52,469 nucleotides of DNA from Deltaproteobacteria bacterium (GTDB lineage: Bacteria; Myxococcota; B64-G9): the NCBI GenBank assembly GCA_019307065.1, contig JAFDKH010000043.1:1-52469 (forward strand), written 5' to 3'. A program made the translations under genes and the position numbers. Shown piece by piece: positions 16,459 to 26,000 of the stretch. Under the pieces are notes generated by a model, which had not been told where the DNA came from, did no database searches, and saw nothing but the letters and a program-made list of their open reading frames with translations. The first letter of the stretch is position 1. Every line of letters begins with the position of its first letter.

Positions 16459-16566
16459 AAAACCACGTCTTTCCGGCATTGTTTAGGCCGGAATCCATAC
16501 AACGAAGACTGGATCCCGGCCTAAAGATCGCCGGGATGACGAATTTTTATGCAACGTTGGGTTAAA
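16459..16566. repeat. Dispersed structured repeat, copy 1
   Basis: About 108 bases match a second copy at 28271-28378. Two hairpins are evident: TTCCGGC (16471-16477) with GCCGGAA (16487-16493), and TCCCGGC (16514-16520) with GCCGGGA (16530-16536). TTTAGGCCGG (16482-16491) also pairs with CCGGCCTAAA (16516-16525). The second hairpin carries a compensatory change in copy 2. It lies between divergent patatin and btuD genes. Confidence 0.8.
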
Positions 16567-17433
16567 ACTAGCAGACTTGACGCACTCGGGCAAGTCGATG
16601 ATACGATTCGGGCCGTGGAAAAAAAGGCGACAACCAGCCCGGCCCTTGAACTCGACAAGGTGACTTTTGCTTATGATAGCCAGCCCGTGGTTAGCGAGTT
16701 GAGTTTGTCAATCAAGGCGGGTTCATTTTTGGGTTTGTTGGGACCGAACGGGTCAGGCAAGACCACTTTGATACAGCTTCTATGTGGCGCATTGAGGGCC
16801 GGTTCGGGTTCTGTCAAGGTAATCAATCGTGGAATCAGTGATTGGGATCGGCGCGAATTAGCACGTCTGGTGGCGGTCGTTCCTCAGAGATTCGAATTAG
16901 CATTTCCTTTTACAGTAGAGCAAGTCGTTCTGCTGGGCAGACTGCCTCATCGCGGATCTTTGGCCCTGGACGGACCCGATGATTTACTGGCTGCCGAAGA
17001 AGCCATGCAGGCCACGGGCGTGTTGCACTTGCGCAGACGCAGAATGCACGAGTTATCCGGCGGAGAATTCAAGCGAGTGGTTGTGGCAAAAGCGCTGGCA
17101 CAGAAACCGAGAATTCTTTTACTCGACGAGCCGGCCGCCCATCTCGACATCCGGCATCAGGTAACTCTGTATGATTTGATTGGAAAAATACGAAATAAAA
17201 CCGGAGTAACGGTGGTTTCGGCCATGCACGACTTAAACCTTGCGGCGGCCTATTGCGATGTGATCGCACTGCTGAAAAACGGAGAGTTACTTTGTGTAGG
17301 CGGCGTCGAAGAAGTCATGACCTATCGAAATCTGCGCGACGTCTTCGAGATCGATATCTACGTCGGCGTAAATGAATTGACTGGGCACAGGTTGTTTACG
17401 CCGATGTTGTCTGGGAGCCCGGAGGAAGAATGA
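16549..17433 (+). CDS. btuD: ABC transporter ATPase (BtuD/FecE type)
   Basis: The protein has 294 residues as drawn. Walker A G-P-N-G-S-G-K-T-T (65-73), signature L-S-G-G-E-F-K-R (169-176) and Walker B I-L-L-L-D-E-P-A-A-H-L-D (189 on) with the H-loop A-M-H-D-L-N are all intact. It would power BtuCD-type uptake. The start is uncertain: ATG 16549 lies inside the dispersed repeat, and the first 30 or so residues have no family match, so GTG 16615 is an alternative. It is separated from btuC by the patatin gene. The stop overlaps the next start (ATGA). Confidence 0.86.
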   Translation: MQRWVKTSRLDALGQVDDTIRAVEKKATTSPALELDKVTFAYDSQPVVSELSLSIKAGSFLGLLGPNGSGKTTLIQLLCGALRAGSGSVKVINRGISDWDRRELARLVAVVPQRFELAFPFTVEQVVLLGRLPHRGSLALDGPDDLLAAEEAMQATGVLHLRRRRMHELSGGEFKRVVVAKALAQKPRILLLDEPAAHLDIRHQVTLYDLIGKIRNKTGVTVVSAMHDLNLAAAYCDVIALLKNGELLCVGGVEEVMTYRNLRDVFEIDIYVGVNELTGHRLFTPMLSGSPEEE

Positions 17434-18944
17434 ACCTGATTGCCGGTTGCTTATTGGGCTTGCTGACCCTGGCGGGCGAGGGGTTCCTGGAGCGGGTCGA
17501 GCTGAAGCTTCCCGGGCGGGTTATTACGGTTGTCGTAGCTGATGTCGGCGGTGACGGCCAGAATGATTTGTTGGTCTTTTGGCGACAAGGCTACCCGCCT
17601 GATTCGGTCAGTCGAATATCTGTTTATCGAAGTCTCGCAGGACGAATCGACAAAAAGCCCTATCAAGTTTTTGCCTTGCCAGAAAAGACAGTTGCCTTTG
17701 ACGTGGGCGATGTAGATGCCGATGGGCGGGTTGATGTTCTGCTGTTACGCAGTGACGGTGTCTGGGCTTTGCCGGGGACTCCAAACGGTAAACTTGATAA
17801 AACACCCCGGCCGGTTGTCAAGGTAATGACCGTGGCCGCCTTTCCGCATGAAGACAATATTCCGCGCATTAGGCTCCTGGCCGATCTTGGTAAAGATCGC
17901 CAGGGCCTGTTGATACCGACCGTGCCGATTGGTCCCCTGGCGCTGTATACCAGAACCGACGCGGGTAAATGGTCTTTATTGCAACTTCTGCGTGTTCCGG
18001 CCCGAACGAATCTCTACACCAGCGCCGAGGATTTCAGGGCCACACGAGAATATGGTGCTCTTTTTCAAATTACCTTTCCGCGCTATACGATTATCGACCA
18101 GGATGGCGACGGAAACTCAGATCTGCTGTTTTTTTCCCTGGATTCGGTCGCGGTCTTTCGTGCTGGTCAGGATGGCTCTTTTCCCGCGGAACCGAATCTC
18201 TTCAGAAATTTCAATTTGCTCGAATCCAAAGAACGCATTCGCCGCGGAGCACATGTCAGAGCCGTAGCCGGGGATGTTAATGGAGATGGTCGCGCCGATC
18301 TCCTGTTCAATAAGACAGTTGGGGGAATCAGCAACATGCGCAGCGAGCTGCGTTTGTACCTTGCCAATCAGACCAGCGATTATCCCCGCAAGCCTGATTT
18401 GGTAAGCGCCCGCGATGGCTGGGGCTCATCGGTCTCGTTGATAGATGTAAATTCAGACAAGCGAAAAGACCTGCTGCGACCGCACGTAGAAATGGGACTG
18501 ACCGCCTTGATTGGAATGATGCTGGCCGGAAAACTCGAAGTCAATTTTGAAGTATATTTGTCGAAAAACGGAAGCTTTGAAGACAAGGCCGACATCTCAC
18601 TGCCCTCAAAGCTGCGGATCGACTTTAACTCCAGCCAGGAACTTACCGGGCCATTTCCGAACTTCGCCACGGATTTCAATGCAGATGGAATCGGTGATTT
18701 GATTATTGGTAAAGCCGGCGGCGGGTCTGGTGACAATCCCGATCGGCTGGAAATAAGACCCGGGCTGGGTCAGGGAAAATATTCCGACACGCCAATCTGG
18801 CAGACAGATCTCAACGGCACCCGCTACATCATGCCTTTTCGCATTCAGCCGCGGAAACCACCCGGGTTACTGATTTATTTTTCGAATATTGAAGATCGCC
18901 ACGGAGATATTTGGGTACTGCACAATAGCGGCCACTGGAAGTGA
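17430..18944 (+). CDS. FG-GAP/VCBS beta-propeller protein coupled to btuD
   Basis: The protein has 504 residues. A short hydrophobic start M-N-L-I-A-G-C-L-L-G-L-L suggests export; L-I-A-G-C is a perfect lipobox but lies at residue 7, too near the start for a standard signal. Repeats carry calcium-loop motifs: D-V-G-G-D-G-Q-N-D, D-V-D-A-D-G-R-V-D, D-Q-D-G-D-G-N-S-D, D-V-N-G-D-G-R-A-D, D-V-N-S-D-K-R-K-D and D-F-N-A-D-G-I-G-D, typical of FG-GAP propellers. The start overlaps the stop of btuD by 4 bases. The coupling hints at a role alongside B12 import, but no binding site can be read. It converges on the PorV-like gene. Confidence 0.75.
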   Translation: MNLIAGCLLGLLTLAGEGFLERVELKLPGRVITVVVADVGGDGQNDLLVFWRQGYPPDSVSRISVYRSLAGRIDKKPYQVFALPEKTVAFDVGDVDADGRVDVLLLRSDGVWALPGTPNGKLDKTPRPVVKVMTVAAFPHEDNIPRIRLLADLGKDRQGLLIPTVPIGPLALYTRTDAGKWSLLQLLRVPARTNLYTSAEDFRATREYGALFQITFPRYTIIDQDGDGNSDLLFFSLDSVAVFRAGQDGSFPAEPNLFRNFNLLESKERIRRGAHVRAVAGDVNGDGRADLLFNKTVGGISNMRSELRLYLANQTSDYPRKPDLVSARDGWGSSVSLIDVNSDKRKDLLRPHVEMGLTALIGMMLAGKLEVNFEVYLSKNGSFEDKADISLPSKLRIDFNSSQELTGPFPNFATDFNADGIGDLIIGKAGGGSGDNPDRLEIRPGLGQGKYSDTPIWQTDLNGTRYIMPFRIQPRKPPGLLIYFSNIEDRHGDIWVLHNSGHWK

Positions 18945-18956
18945 CCACGCTAAGAA

Positions 18957-19838
18957 TTACATGAACAAGCGGGCGCCGAAACCGAAAGTACCGCCCCAAT
19001 CGGAATGGTCAATCGAACCGCGATAGCCGAAGTCAAAAGCGAAACTCTGGGTTACGTAGCCGACTCCGACCGAATAATATTGCTCGTCGCCGGTCGGCAT
19101 TGAGTTTTCAATAATATATCCGCCTCGCAGTGTGATCTGACCCATCAGTAGATATTCGATTCCAAAGGCATACGAGTAGCCGGTTCCTTTTTCTCCGGTC
19201 GGCTCAGTTAGAACGGCTAGCTTTTGGAAATTAATGAACCAGTCGAAGGACAGCTCGAGTGATCTAAAGGGCGAGTACATCACTGCGACCGCCATACTTA
19301 TTGGGTGCTCGATGTAATCGGCCGTGTTGGTCAAATTGTAGCCGACCACGGCAACGTTTAAACCGATCTGCGTGCGCAGTAAAATGCCGACATCGACCGT
19401 GACCACCTCGACGTCGGCCCGATCTTGGAGATCGAAATCGAGGTACTTGACATCAGCGCCAATCATCAGGCCCTCGGTCAGCGGGACCGAAAAAGCAAGA
19501 TCGTAGCGGTTGCCGGTCTTGCCGTCACCGCGTTCAACCCGCGTGTAACTCAAGCCGGTAGCGAAGTATTGTAGCTGATTGTCGACAACCGAGGCGTTGA
19601 AAACATGTTCGTCGGGGCCGTTTTCGGAGCCGAATTTCGGAGACAACAGGTACTGCGCTTCGAATGAATAGCGCTTGAACAAGCTCATCCCGGCTGGGTT
19701 GAGAAAAATGGCGTCGTTGCCGGTCACAATTGCCCGGTGAGCTCCCGCCATGCCGAGCGGGCGAGTTCCGATGAAATCATCGGCCAATGAAACACTAGAA
19801 AAAAATAACAGCAGAACGATTGATAGCAGGCGTGTCAT
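18957..19838 (-). CDS. Outer-membrane beta-barrel protein (PorV/UPF0164/FadL-like)
   Basis: The protein has 293 residues. A signal peptide (1-19) is followed by G-T-R-P-L-G-M-A-G-A and N-D-A-I-F-L-N-P-A-G-M-S, the start seen in PorV/UPF0164 and FadL-like barrels, then alternating amphipathic strands ending in G-F-G-A-R-L-F-M. It is the third gene of a minus-strand set after the subtilisin and MopE-repeat proteins, with 10 bases between it and the latter, so they likely share a transcript. In other bacteria PorV-type proteins help anchor secreted proteins; whether that applies here is unknown. Confidence 0.7.
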   Translation of the reverse strand: MTRLLSIVLLLFFSSVSLADDFIGTRPLGMAGAHRAIVTGNDAIFLNPAGMSLFKRYSFEAQYLLSPKFGSENGPDEHVFNASVVDNQLQYFATGLSYTRVERGDGKTGNRYDLAFSVPLTEGLMIGADVKYLDFDLQDRADVEVVTVDVGILLRTQIGLNVAVVGYNLTNTADYIEHPISMAVAVMYSPFRSLELSFDWFINFQKLAVLTEPTGEKGTGYSYAFGIEYLLMGQITLRGGYIIENSMPTGDEQYYSVGVGYVTQSFAFDFGYRGSIDHSDWGGTFGFGARLFM

Positions 19839-19848
19839 GCGACAGAAA

Positions 19849-22737
19849 CTACACCCTCCTTTTCAAAAGGGCAACAATTCCGATCAAGATTAACGCCAGA
19901 CTCGACGGAGCTCCGGCCGGATGATTTTCACCGCCCGCGGCGCCGGAGTCTTGAGTGACATGGCAGCCACAGCCCTGCGAGTTGGAAGGGCATTCCCGGT
20001 CGACCCCGTCGCAGTTTTGATCGATCCCGTCACCACAGACATCCAGGGCGTTGGGGTTGATCCGGGCATTGTTGTCATTGCAATCGGTGCCGCCGCAGAA
20101 CAGGGCCGAGAAACCGTCATTGTCGGTATCGGGACACTCGCATTCTTCGTCCTGGCCGTCACAGTTCTGGTCGATGCCGTCCCCGCAGATTTCGTCGGCA
20201 CCTGGATTGATGAACCCGTTTGTGTCGTCGCAATCGTCGCCGCCGCAGTTTATATCCCGGTAGCTGTCACCGTCACCGTCGATGCATGTACATTCCTGGT
20301 CATGGCCGTCACAGTTCTGGTCGATGCCGTCCCCGCAGATCTCAGCTGCGCCCGGGTGAATAGTGTCGACATTGTCGTTGCAATCGGTGCCTCCGCAGGC
20401 GACATCATCGTAGCCATCCTGGTCGAGGTCGTCACAGAAGAAGGCACACTGCCCGTTGGTGCATTGCTCGTTGGCCCCGCAGGGGTTGCCGCAACTGCCA
20501 CAGTTTGTGTTGGTGTTCAGCTCGGCTTCACAGCCGTCAGAGTCTTGGTTGTTGCAGTTGCCAAAGCCCGCGCTACAGGTGCCCAGCGTGCAAACATTAT
20601 TGTCGCAAGTGGCACTTGCATTTGGAAAACTACAGGCATCACCGCAATCCGAGCAGTTGGTTGTGGTTCCCAGTTGGACTTCACAGCCGTTGGTATAAGA
20701 GTCGTCGCAATCGGCGAAATCGGTATCACAACTGTCAATAGTGCAGGCGCTGGCGATACAAGCCGCCGTCCCGTTAGCAACACTGCAGGCTATATCGCAA
20801 CCACCGCAATGATTGATATTAACGCTGGTGTCCACGCAAGAACCGCCGCAACGCTCGAGATTGCCGGGACAAACATCTACGCAGTCTCCGTCATAACAGA
20901 ATAGCGGATCAGTGCAGGTTGTTCCGCAGGCGCCGCAGTTTTGGGCCGTATTCAGGTTAGTCTCACAGCCGTTGGCATCAGAGATGTCACAGTCACCCCA
21001 GCCGGAATCGCAAGTGCCCATAAGGCAAGCCGAGTCGACACAACTGGCAGCTGCATGCTCGAAAATACAAGCGTCGTCGCAAGCGGCGCAATGTTGGCTG
21101 GTACCCAATTCGGTTTCACAGCCGTCGCTTTCGGAATTTACGCAGTCTGCCCAGCCCTCGTCACAGGTACCCATTACACAGTTCGAGTCCACGCAACTGG
21201 TTGCGGCGTGATCGAACGAGCAAGCGTTGTTGCAAGCCCCGCAATGTAAAACATCATTGCTCAGATCTACGCAGTTGCCGCTGCAATCGGTTTGTTCTGC
21301 CGGACATTCAATGACACAGTCGGCCCGAATGGAATAGCTGCCGCTGACGCCTTCTTCCCACGCGTCGACAATAATGTAGTAAGTCGTATCGGCCAGAGCT
21401 AAAAACTGCAGGACCTCGGGCGGGTTGCCCTCGGGGCCCTGATAATAATCGGAAGCCGCGATGGTGTTGGTAGGCAGACAGGCGCCGTTGCCATCGTCCT
21501 GGATGGCTATCAATGCCAGGTCGCCTGCGTTGATGTGCATAACCACCGTAACTTCGGCATCGTAGCCAACCGAGAATTCATAAGTCGTATCCGGACCCAG
21601 TAAGGACCAACCCAGGCCCCGATAGGCACTAATGTTGTTGGTAGCGCCGGAAGTGTCGCCGGTAGTTTGCTGGTCACATGCTAAGGAATCTGCCGACCCG
21701 CAGACTTGGTTCATACAGGCAACCGAATAATCAAAGGGGCCGCGGTCGTTGAGGCGGCCGTCGACTGAAATGTAATAAGTCTGATCCGCCTCGGCATGAA
21801 AAGCCAGATGGCGGCTGTCGGTATCGTTGATCGAGTAGCCCAGGCAGGCATCTTTATTGCAGACCCCGGCCACGCCGTGTTCGAGAAACGCAAAAACGTC
21901 CAGGCGCTTTCCGTTTAGATTGGAAACCGTGAAATCGATAGTGCCGGCTGCGGCCGGGGTGATCTGAAAAACGTATTCCCGGCCGTTCCAGTCCACTTGC
22001 CCCGAATTACAATACTCGTTCAGGACAGATTCGCCGTCCCCAGTATCAGCGCTATTGCTGTCGCCGCAGAAAATGGTCAGGTCGGAAGCGCAATCAGGAC
22101 AGGGATTCACATCGGCTCCATCGCAGTCTTGATCGATACCGTCACCACAAATCTCGATTGCGCCCGGATTGCGATCGGGATCGGAATCATTGCAGTCAGA
22201 GCCACATGGGCAGGTCGAGGCATTGATTGCCCAATAGCCATCGCCGTCACCATCGACGCAATCTGTGCATTCGGTGCAGATGATGTCCAGATCGTAATCA
22301 CCATACGCTCCCTGATACCCATCAACCACAATGTAGTAGGTGCCGGCCGGCAAAGTTCCGGTCAGGCCTTCGAAACCGCCCGAGAGGCCCTCATCGGAAC
22401 AACCGTTGTAGACCGAGGTGTAACAGTTGCCGTCTAGTTCGGGCATCATTACCAGGATGGCATCCCAACTGGTCCAGAAACCGTTGTCCGGTTGCAGGTT
22501 GATATCGATCGCGGCCCCGTACTCGAGGGTCAGGACATAAACATGTTCGGGGCCGCCGTACTGGTATTGATAACAAGCATAGGTAGGATTGTTGTTCGAC
22601 CCGCTGCTGGTATTCGATGATACGATGTCGCCGCACTCAATCGGGATCGTGTCGGGACAAGTCTGAGCAAAAACCAGGCCCGGCATTGCAAGCAAGAATA
22701 CACAACCGACCACCAAAAGACTTCTGGTCGTTTTCAT
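19849..22737 (-). CDS. Secreted Cys-rich protein with MopE motifs and MYXO-CTERM-like tail
   Basis: The protein has 962 residues. After a signal peptide (about 1-24, ending F-A) come three PPC-like domains with Y-Y-I-V-V-D-G / Y-Y-I-S-V-D-G / Y-Y-I-I-V-D-A strands, six N-C-G-x-C type Cys repeats of about 40 residues, and four MopE motifs with D-G-Y, D-C-N-D, N-P-G-A and C-G-D-G-I-D-Q-N-C-D-G. The end has a Cys cluster (G-C-G-C), a hydrophobic stretch (S-S-L-A-L-I-L-I-G-I-V-A-L-L) and K-R-R: a MYXO-CTERM-like sorting tail, which in this group is processed by a myxosortase and lipidated on the Cys. The ATG is preceded by AGAGAGG. Such domains bind calcium or copper in some relatives; function here unknown. 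Confidence 0.8.
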   Translation of the reverse strand: MKTTRSLLVVGCVFLLAMPGLVFAQTCPDTIPIECGDIVSSNTSSGSNNNPTYACYQYQYGGPEHVYVLTLEYGAAIDINLQPDNGFWTSWDAILVMMPELDGNCYTSVYNGCSDEGLSGGFEGLTGTLPAGTYYIVVDGYQGAYGDYDLDIICTECTDCVDGDGDGYWAINASTCPCGSDCNDSDPDRNPGAIEICGDGIDQDCDGADVNPCPDCASDLTIFCGDSNSADTGDGESVLNEYCNSGQVDWNGREYVFQITPAAAGTIDFTVSNLNGKRLDVFAFLEHGVAGVCNKDACLGYSINDTDSRHLAFHAEADQTYYISVDGRLNDRGPFDYSVACMNQVCGSADSLACDQQTTGDTSGATNNISAYRGLGWSLLGPDTTYEFSVGYDAEVTVVMHINAGDLALIAIQDDGNGACLPTNTIAASDYYQGPEGNPPEVLQFLALADTTYYIIVDAWEEGVSGSYSIRADCVIECPAEQTDCSGNCVDLSNDVLHCGACNNACSFDHAATSCVDSNCVMGTCDEGWADCVNSESDGCETELGTSQHCAACDDACIFEHAAASCVDSACLMGTCDSGWGDCDISDANGCETNLNTAQNCGACGTTCTDPLFCYDGDCVDVCPGNLERCGGSCVDTSVNINHCGGCDIACSVANGTAACIASACTIDSCDTDFADCDDSYTNGCEVQLGTTTNCSDCGDACSFPNASATCDNNVCTLGTCSAGFGNCNNQDSDGCEAELNTNTNCGSCGNPCGANEQCTNGQCAFFCDDLDQDGYDDVACGGTDCNDNVDTIHPGAAEICGDGIDQNCDGHDQECTCIDGDGDSYRDINCGGDDCDDTNGFINPGADEICGDGIDQNCDGQDEECECPDTDNDGFSALFCGGTDCNDNNARINPNALDVCGDGIDQNCDGVDRECPSNSQGCGCHVTQDSGAAGGENHPAGAPSSLALILIGIVALLKRRV

Positions 22738-22859
22738 GAAAACCTCTCTTGATAATCTATCTTCCCGGAAATAAAGTATAATACACTAGCCGCTATGAGC
22801 AGAGAGTGTCAATAGTATGTCAAAATCTCAGGTGAGGCAGAATCCAGGTTGATGATACT

Positions 22860-22882
22860 CCCCGGGAGGAGGCCCCCCGGGG
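22860..22882 (-). terminator. GC-rich hairpin downstream of the intended subtilisin stop
   Basis: CCCCGGG (22860-22866) pairs with CCCGGGG (22876-22882). It lies 12 bases past the TAG at 22894-22896 that would end the subtilisin gene if its frame were intact, which supports that as the real end. No T-run follows, so termination is uncertain. Confidence 0.5.
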
Positions 22883-22893
22883 CAGCTAAGTTG

Positions 22894-23035
22894 CTATTTT
22901 CGCCGACGAATCAGGGCCAGACCCAGCAGGCCGAATAAGAACAACGGCGCTGCTTTTTCTCCCGATGTGCCGCATCCGCAACCCGAGCCGTCGTCTTCAC
23001 AAACCAGGTCGGCACCGCTACAGTCTTGATCGACA
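22894..23035 (-). other. Displaced C-terminal MYXO-CTERM tail of the subtilisin gene (out of frame)
   Basis: In another frame, the bases after the current subtilisin stop encode V-D-Q-D-C-S-G-A-D-L-V-C-E-D-D-G-S-G-C-G-C, then a hydrophobic stretch F-L-F-G-L-L-G-L-A-L-I and R-R-R-K before TAG at 22894-22896. This is the end of a MopE motif and a MYXO-CTERM sorting signal. Removing one base from TTT at 23036-23038 joins it to the upstream protein. It is therefore a part of that gene split by a frameshift, real or from sequencing. Confidence 0.8.
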
Positions 23036-26000
23036 TTTGTCGGCGTCGGCGCAAGTACAGGCTAAATCAACTCCGTCACAATCTTGATCGATATCATCAC
23101 CGCAAATCTCATCGGTGCCGGGATTGATCTCGGCGTCTGAGTCGTCGCAGTCTGTTCCGCAAGGTTCGGTGCCATAACCGTCATTATCTGCATCGCGGCA
23201 AGCACATTGACCGGCGGCACATTCTTGCCCGTTCGTACAGGCATTGGCGCAAGCGCCGCAATGATTTGTATCGTTGGCCAGGTCGATTTCACAGCCGTTG
23301 GCAGCCAAGCCGTCGCAGTCGCCATAACCCTGATCGCAGGTTCCCAGTATGCAATTGCTGTCTGTGCAGGTTGCCGAGGCGTTGGCGAAATCGCAGACAT
23401 TGTCACAGGCGCCGCAATTATCGCTGTCATCGGCCAGGTCGGTCTCACAACCGTTGGCCGAGTTTTGATCGCAGTCGGCGAAGCCTTCGTCACAGTCGCC
23501 GAGCAGACATGCTCCGCCCTGGCAGTTGGCCGCGGCATTGTCGAAAACGCATACGTTTCCGCAGCTAGAGCAATTGTTTGGATCGTTGTCGGTGTCTACT
23601 TCGCAGCCGTTGTTGGTGTTCTGATCGCAATCAGCGAAACCTTGATTGCAGTCGCCCATGGAGCAATTGCCGGCGCTGCAGTTTGCAGTTGCGTTATCGA
23701 AGGCGCAGATAACGTCGCAAGCCCCACAGTTGGCAGGATCGATTGCAAACTCGGACTCACACCCGCTGGCATCGACTTGATCACAGTTGCCGAAGCCGGT
23801 GTCGCAAACGCCCAGCACGCAAGAATTGTCTACACAGCTAACTGCGGCGTTGTCGAAAGCACAAACAGTATTGCACGCACCGCAGTTATTTGGGTCGGCA
23901 GAGACATCGGCCTCACAGCCGTTGTCGATTTGTCCGTCGCAGTTGTCAAAACCGGTGTCGCAAGAATCTATTGTGCAGTTGCCCGAAGAACAGCCGGCAT
24001 GGGCATTGTCGAACGAGCAGATCGTACCGCAACTGCCGCAGTTGGCCGGGTCGTTGGCGACCTCTACCTCGCAACCGTTGTCTGGGTTCGAGTCGCAGTT
24101 TTGGAAACCGCTGTCACAGGCTCCCATTACGCAGGCGCTGTCAACACAAGTCGCCGAGGCGTTGTCAAAATCACAGATCGTACCGCAGCCGCCGCAGTTG
24201 GATGGATCGCTGGAGACGTCAGCCTCGCAACCATTTAACGGATTGCTGTCGCAGTTGTCAAAGCCGGTATTACAGGCGGCGATGATACAGCCGCCTTCGA
24301 CACAAGCCGGCTGGGCATTGTCGAGCAAGCAGATTTGATCGCAGCCGCCGCAGTTGTCCACGTCGGTCAAGATATAGATTTCACAGCCGGTTTGCGGGTC
24401 GCCGTCACAGTCGAACCAGCCGTCGTGGCAGGCACCCAGGCTGCATTCTCCGGCCGTGCAAACGCCGTAGGCATTCGGGTAGGAACAGCTATTACCGCAG
24501 CTACCGCAGTTGTCAGGGTCGGCCGAGACATCCGATTCACAACCGCTATCGGGCAAGCCGTCACAATCAGCATAGCCGGTCAGGCAGCCGGATGAGCACT
24601 GATCGTAGGAAAAAATATCGAAGCCGTAGCGCACCATACTGCCGTCGGTTACAAGGTTGACCTTGATTGTTTCACCTTGTACCCAGATTGAGTAGAAATC
24701 ACCCAGCGGGCCGTCATAAGTCGTCATCAAGACATCGTCGGCGTTGAAAATATATACATAGTCGTAGTTCGACTCGGTATCGAAGTTCGTGAAAAATACC
24801 CTGATTCGCGTAGTACCGGGATGGGTAATTACCCAGGTCTGATTGAAATTGTCGGTATAGTTATGCGGGGTGGAAATAGATTCGGCTTCGGTCGTGCAGT
24901 TGCCCGGATAACAAATCCCGTTGTCGCACAGGTGATCGCCGACATTCGGCAAGGCACAGACATTGCCACACGAGCCACAGTTGTCGGTATCGAAGAGAAT
25001 ATCCATCTCGCAACCGTCGGCGTCGTTATTGTTGCAGTCGCCCCAGCCGGCATCGCAATCACCCATGACACACTGGCTGTCTAAGCAAGTATCGACTGCG
25101 TGGTCGTAGACACAGGCCAGGTTACAACCGGAGCAGTGGTTTGGGTCGGAGGTCAGGTCGGCCTCACAGCCGTTTTGAGATTCGCCGTCGCAATCGCCCC
25201 AGCCGTCTGAGCACTCACTGCCGGCAATGCAGACGCCGTCGATGCATTCGCCGTTGGTGTGGGGTAAGCCGCACAACTGCCCACAGCCGCCGCAGTGATC
25301 GAGATCGGTCAACAAGTCGGCTTCACAGCCGTTTTCCGGGATAGCATCACAGTTACCCCAGTCGTTCTCACAGCCCGAGGCGCAATAGTAAACCGAGTCG
25401 ATAACGAACCCGAAACGCTGAACGCTGCCATCGGTTGTCAGGCGTATTTTAATTGTCTGGCCGGGAACGCTAATGCTCTGAAAATCTCCCAGCGTTCCGG
25501 AGTAACGCTCGAACTCCAAATCGTTGGCATCATATATGTAAACAAAATCCCAGCCGCTTTCGACATCGAAGCCGGTAAAATGCACCGAAATTTCAGCCGC
25601 GCCGGCTTTGGTAATCGTCCAGGTGTAGTCAAAATTATCGACATAGGGATGAACGGTTTCGATAGTTTCCGGATCTGTCGAGCAAGCACCCATGGGGTAA
25701 CAAATACCGTCGATACAAACGTGACCAACCGCATGGTCTAGCGCGCAGATATTGTTGCAGGCGCCGCAGTTATCGGTGTCGGCCGAGACATTTCGCTCGC
25801 AACCGTTGCTTAACAGTCCGTCACAATCGTCCCAGCCGGGAGCGCATTCAGCGATGATGCAACTGCCGGCCTGACAGCCGGGAACGGCATTATCGTAAGG
25901 CCCGCAGATAGTGCCGCAGCCGCCGCAATTGATCGGATCAACCAAGATGTCCGACTCGCAGCCGGTCTCGACTATTGAGTCGCAGTCGGTCCAGCCGGAA

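Noticed and set aside
19921..20904. Long plus-strand open frame (327 codons) opposite the MopE/Cys-repeat gene
   Set aside because: It is low-complexity (V/A/I-rich) and mirrors the repeated Cys and Asp codons of the real gene; no start signal or family motif.
23207..24238. Long plus-strand open frame (343 codons) opposite the subtilisin Cys repeats
   Set aside because: Same cause: antisense of Cys-repeat codons gives stop-free sequence. The minus strand has clear domains.
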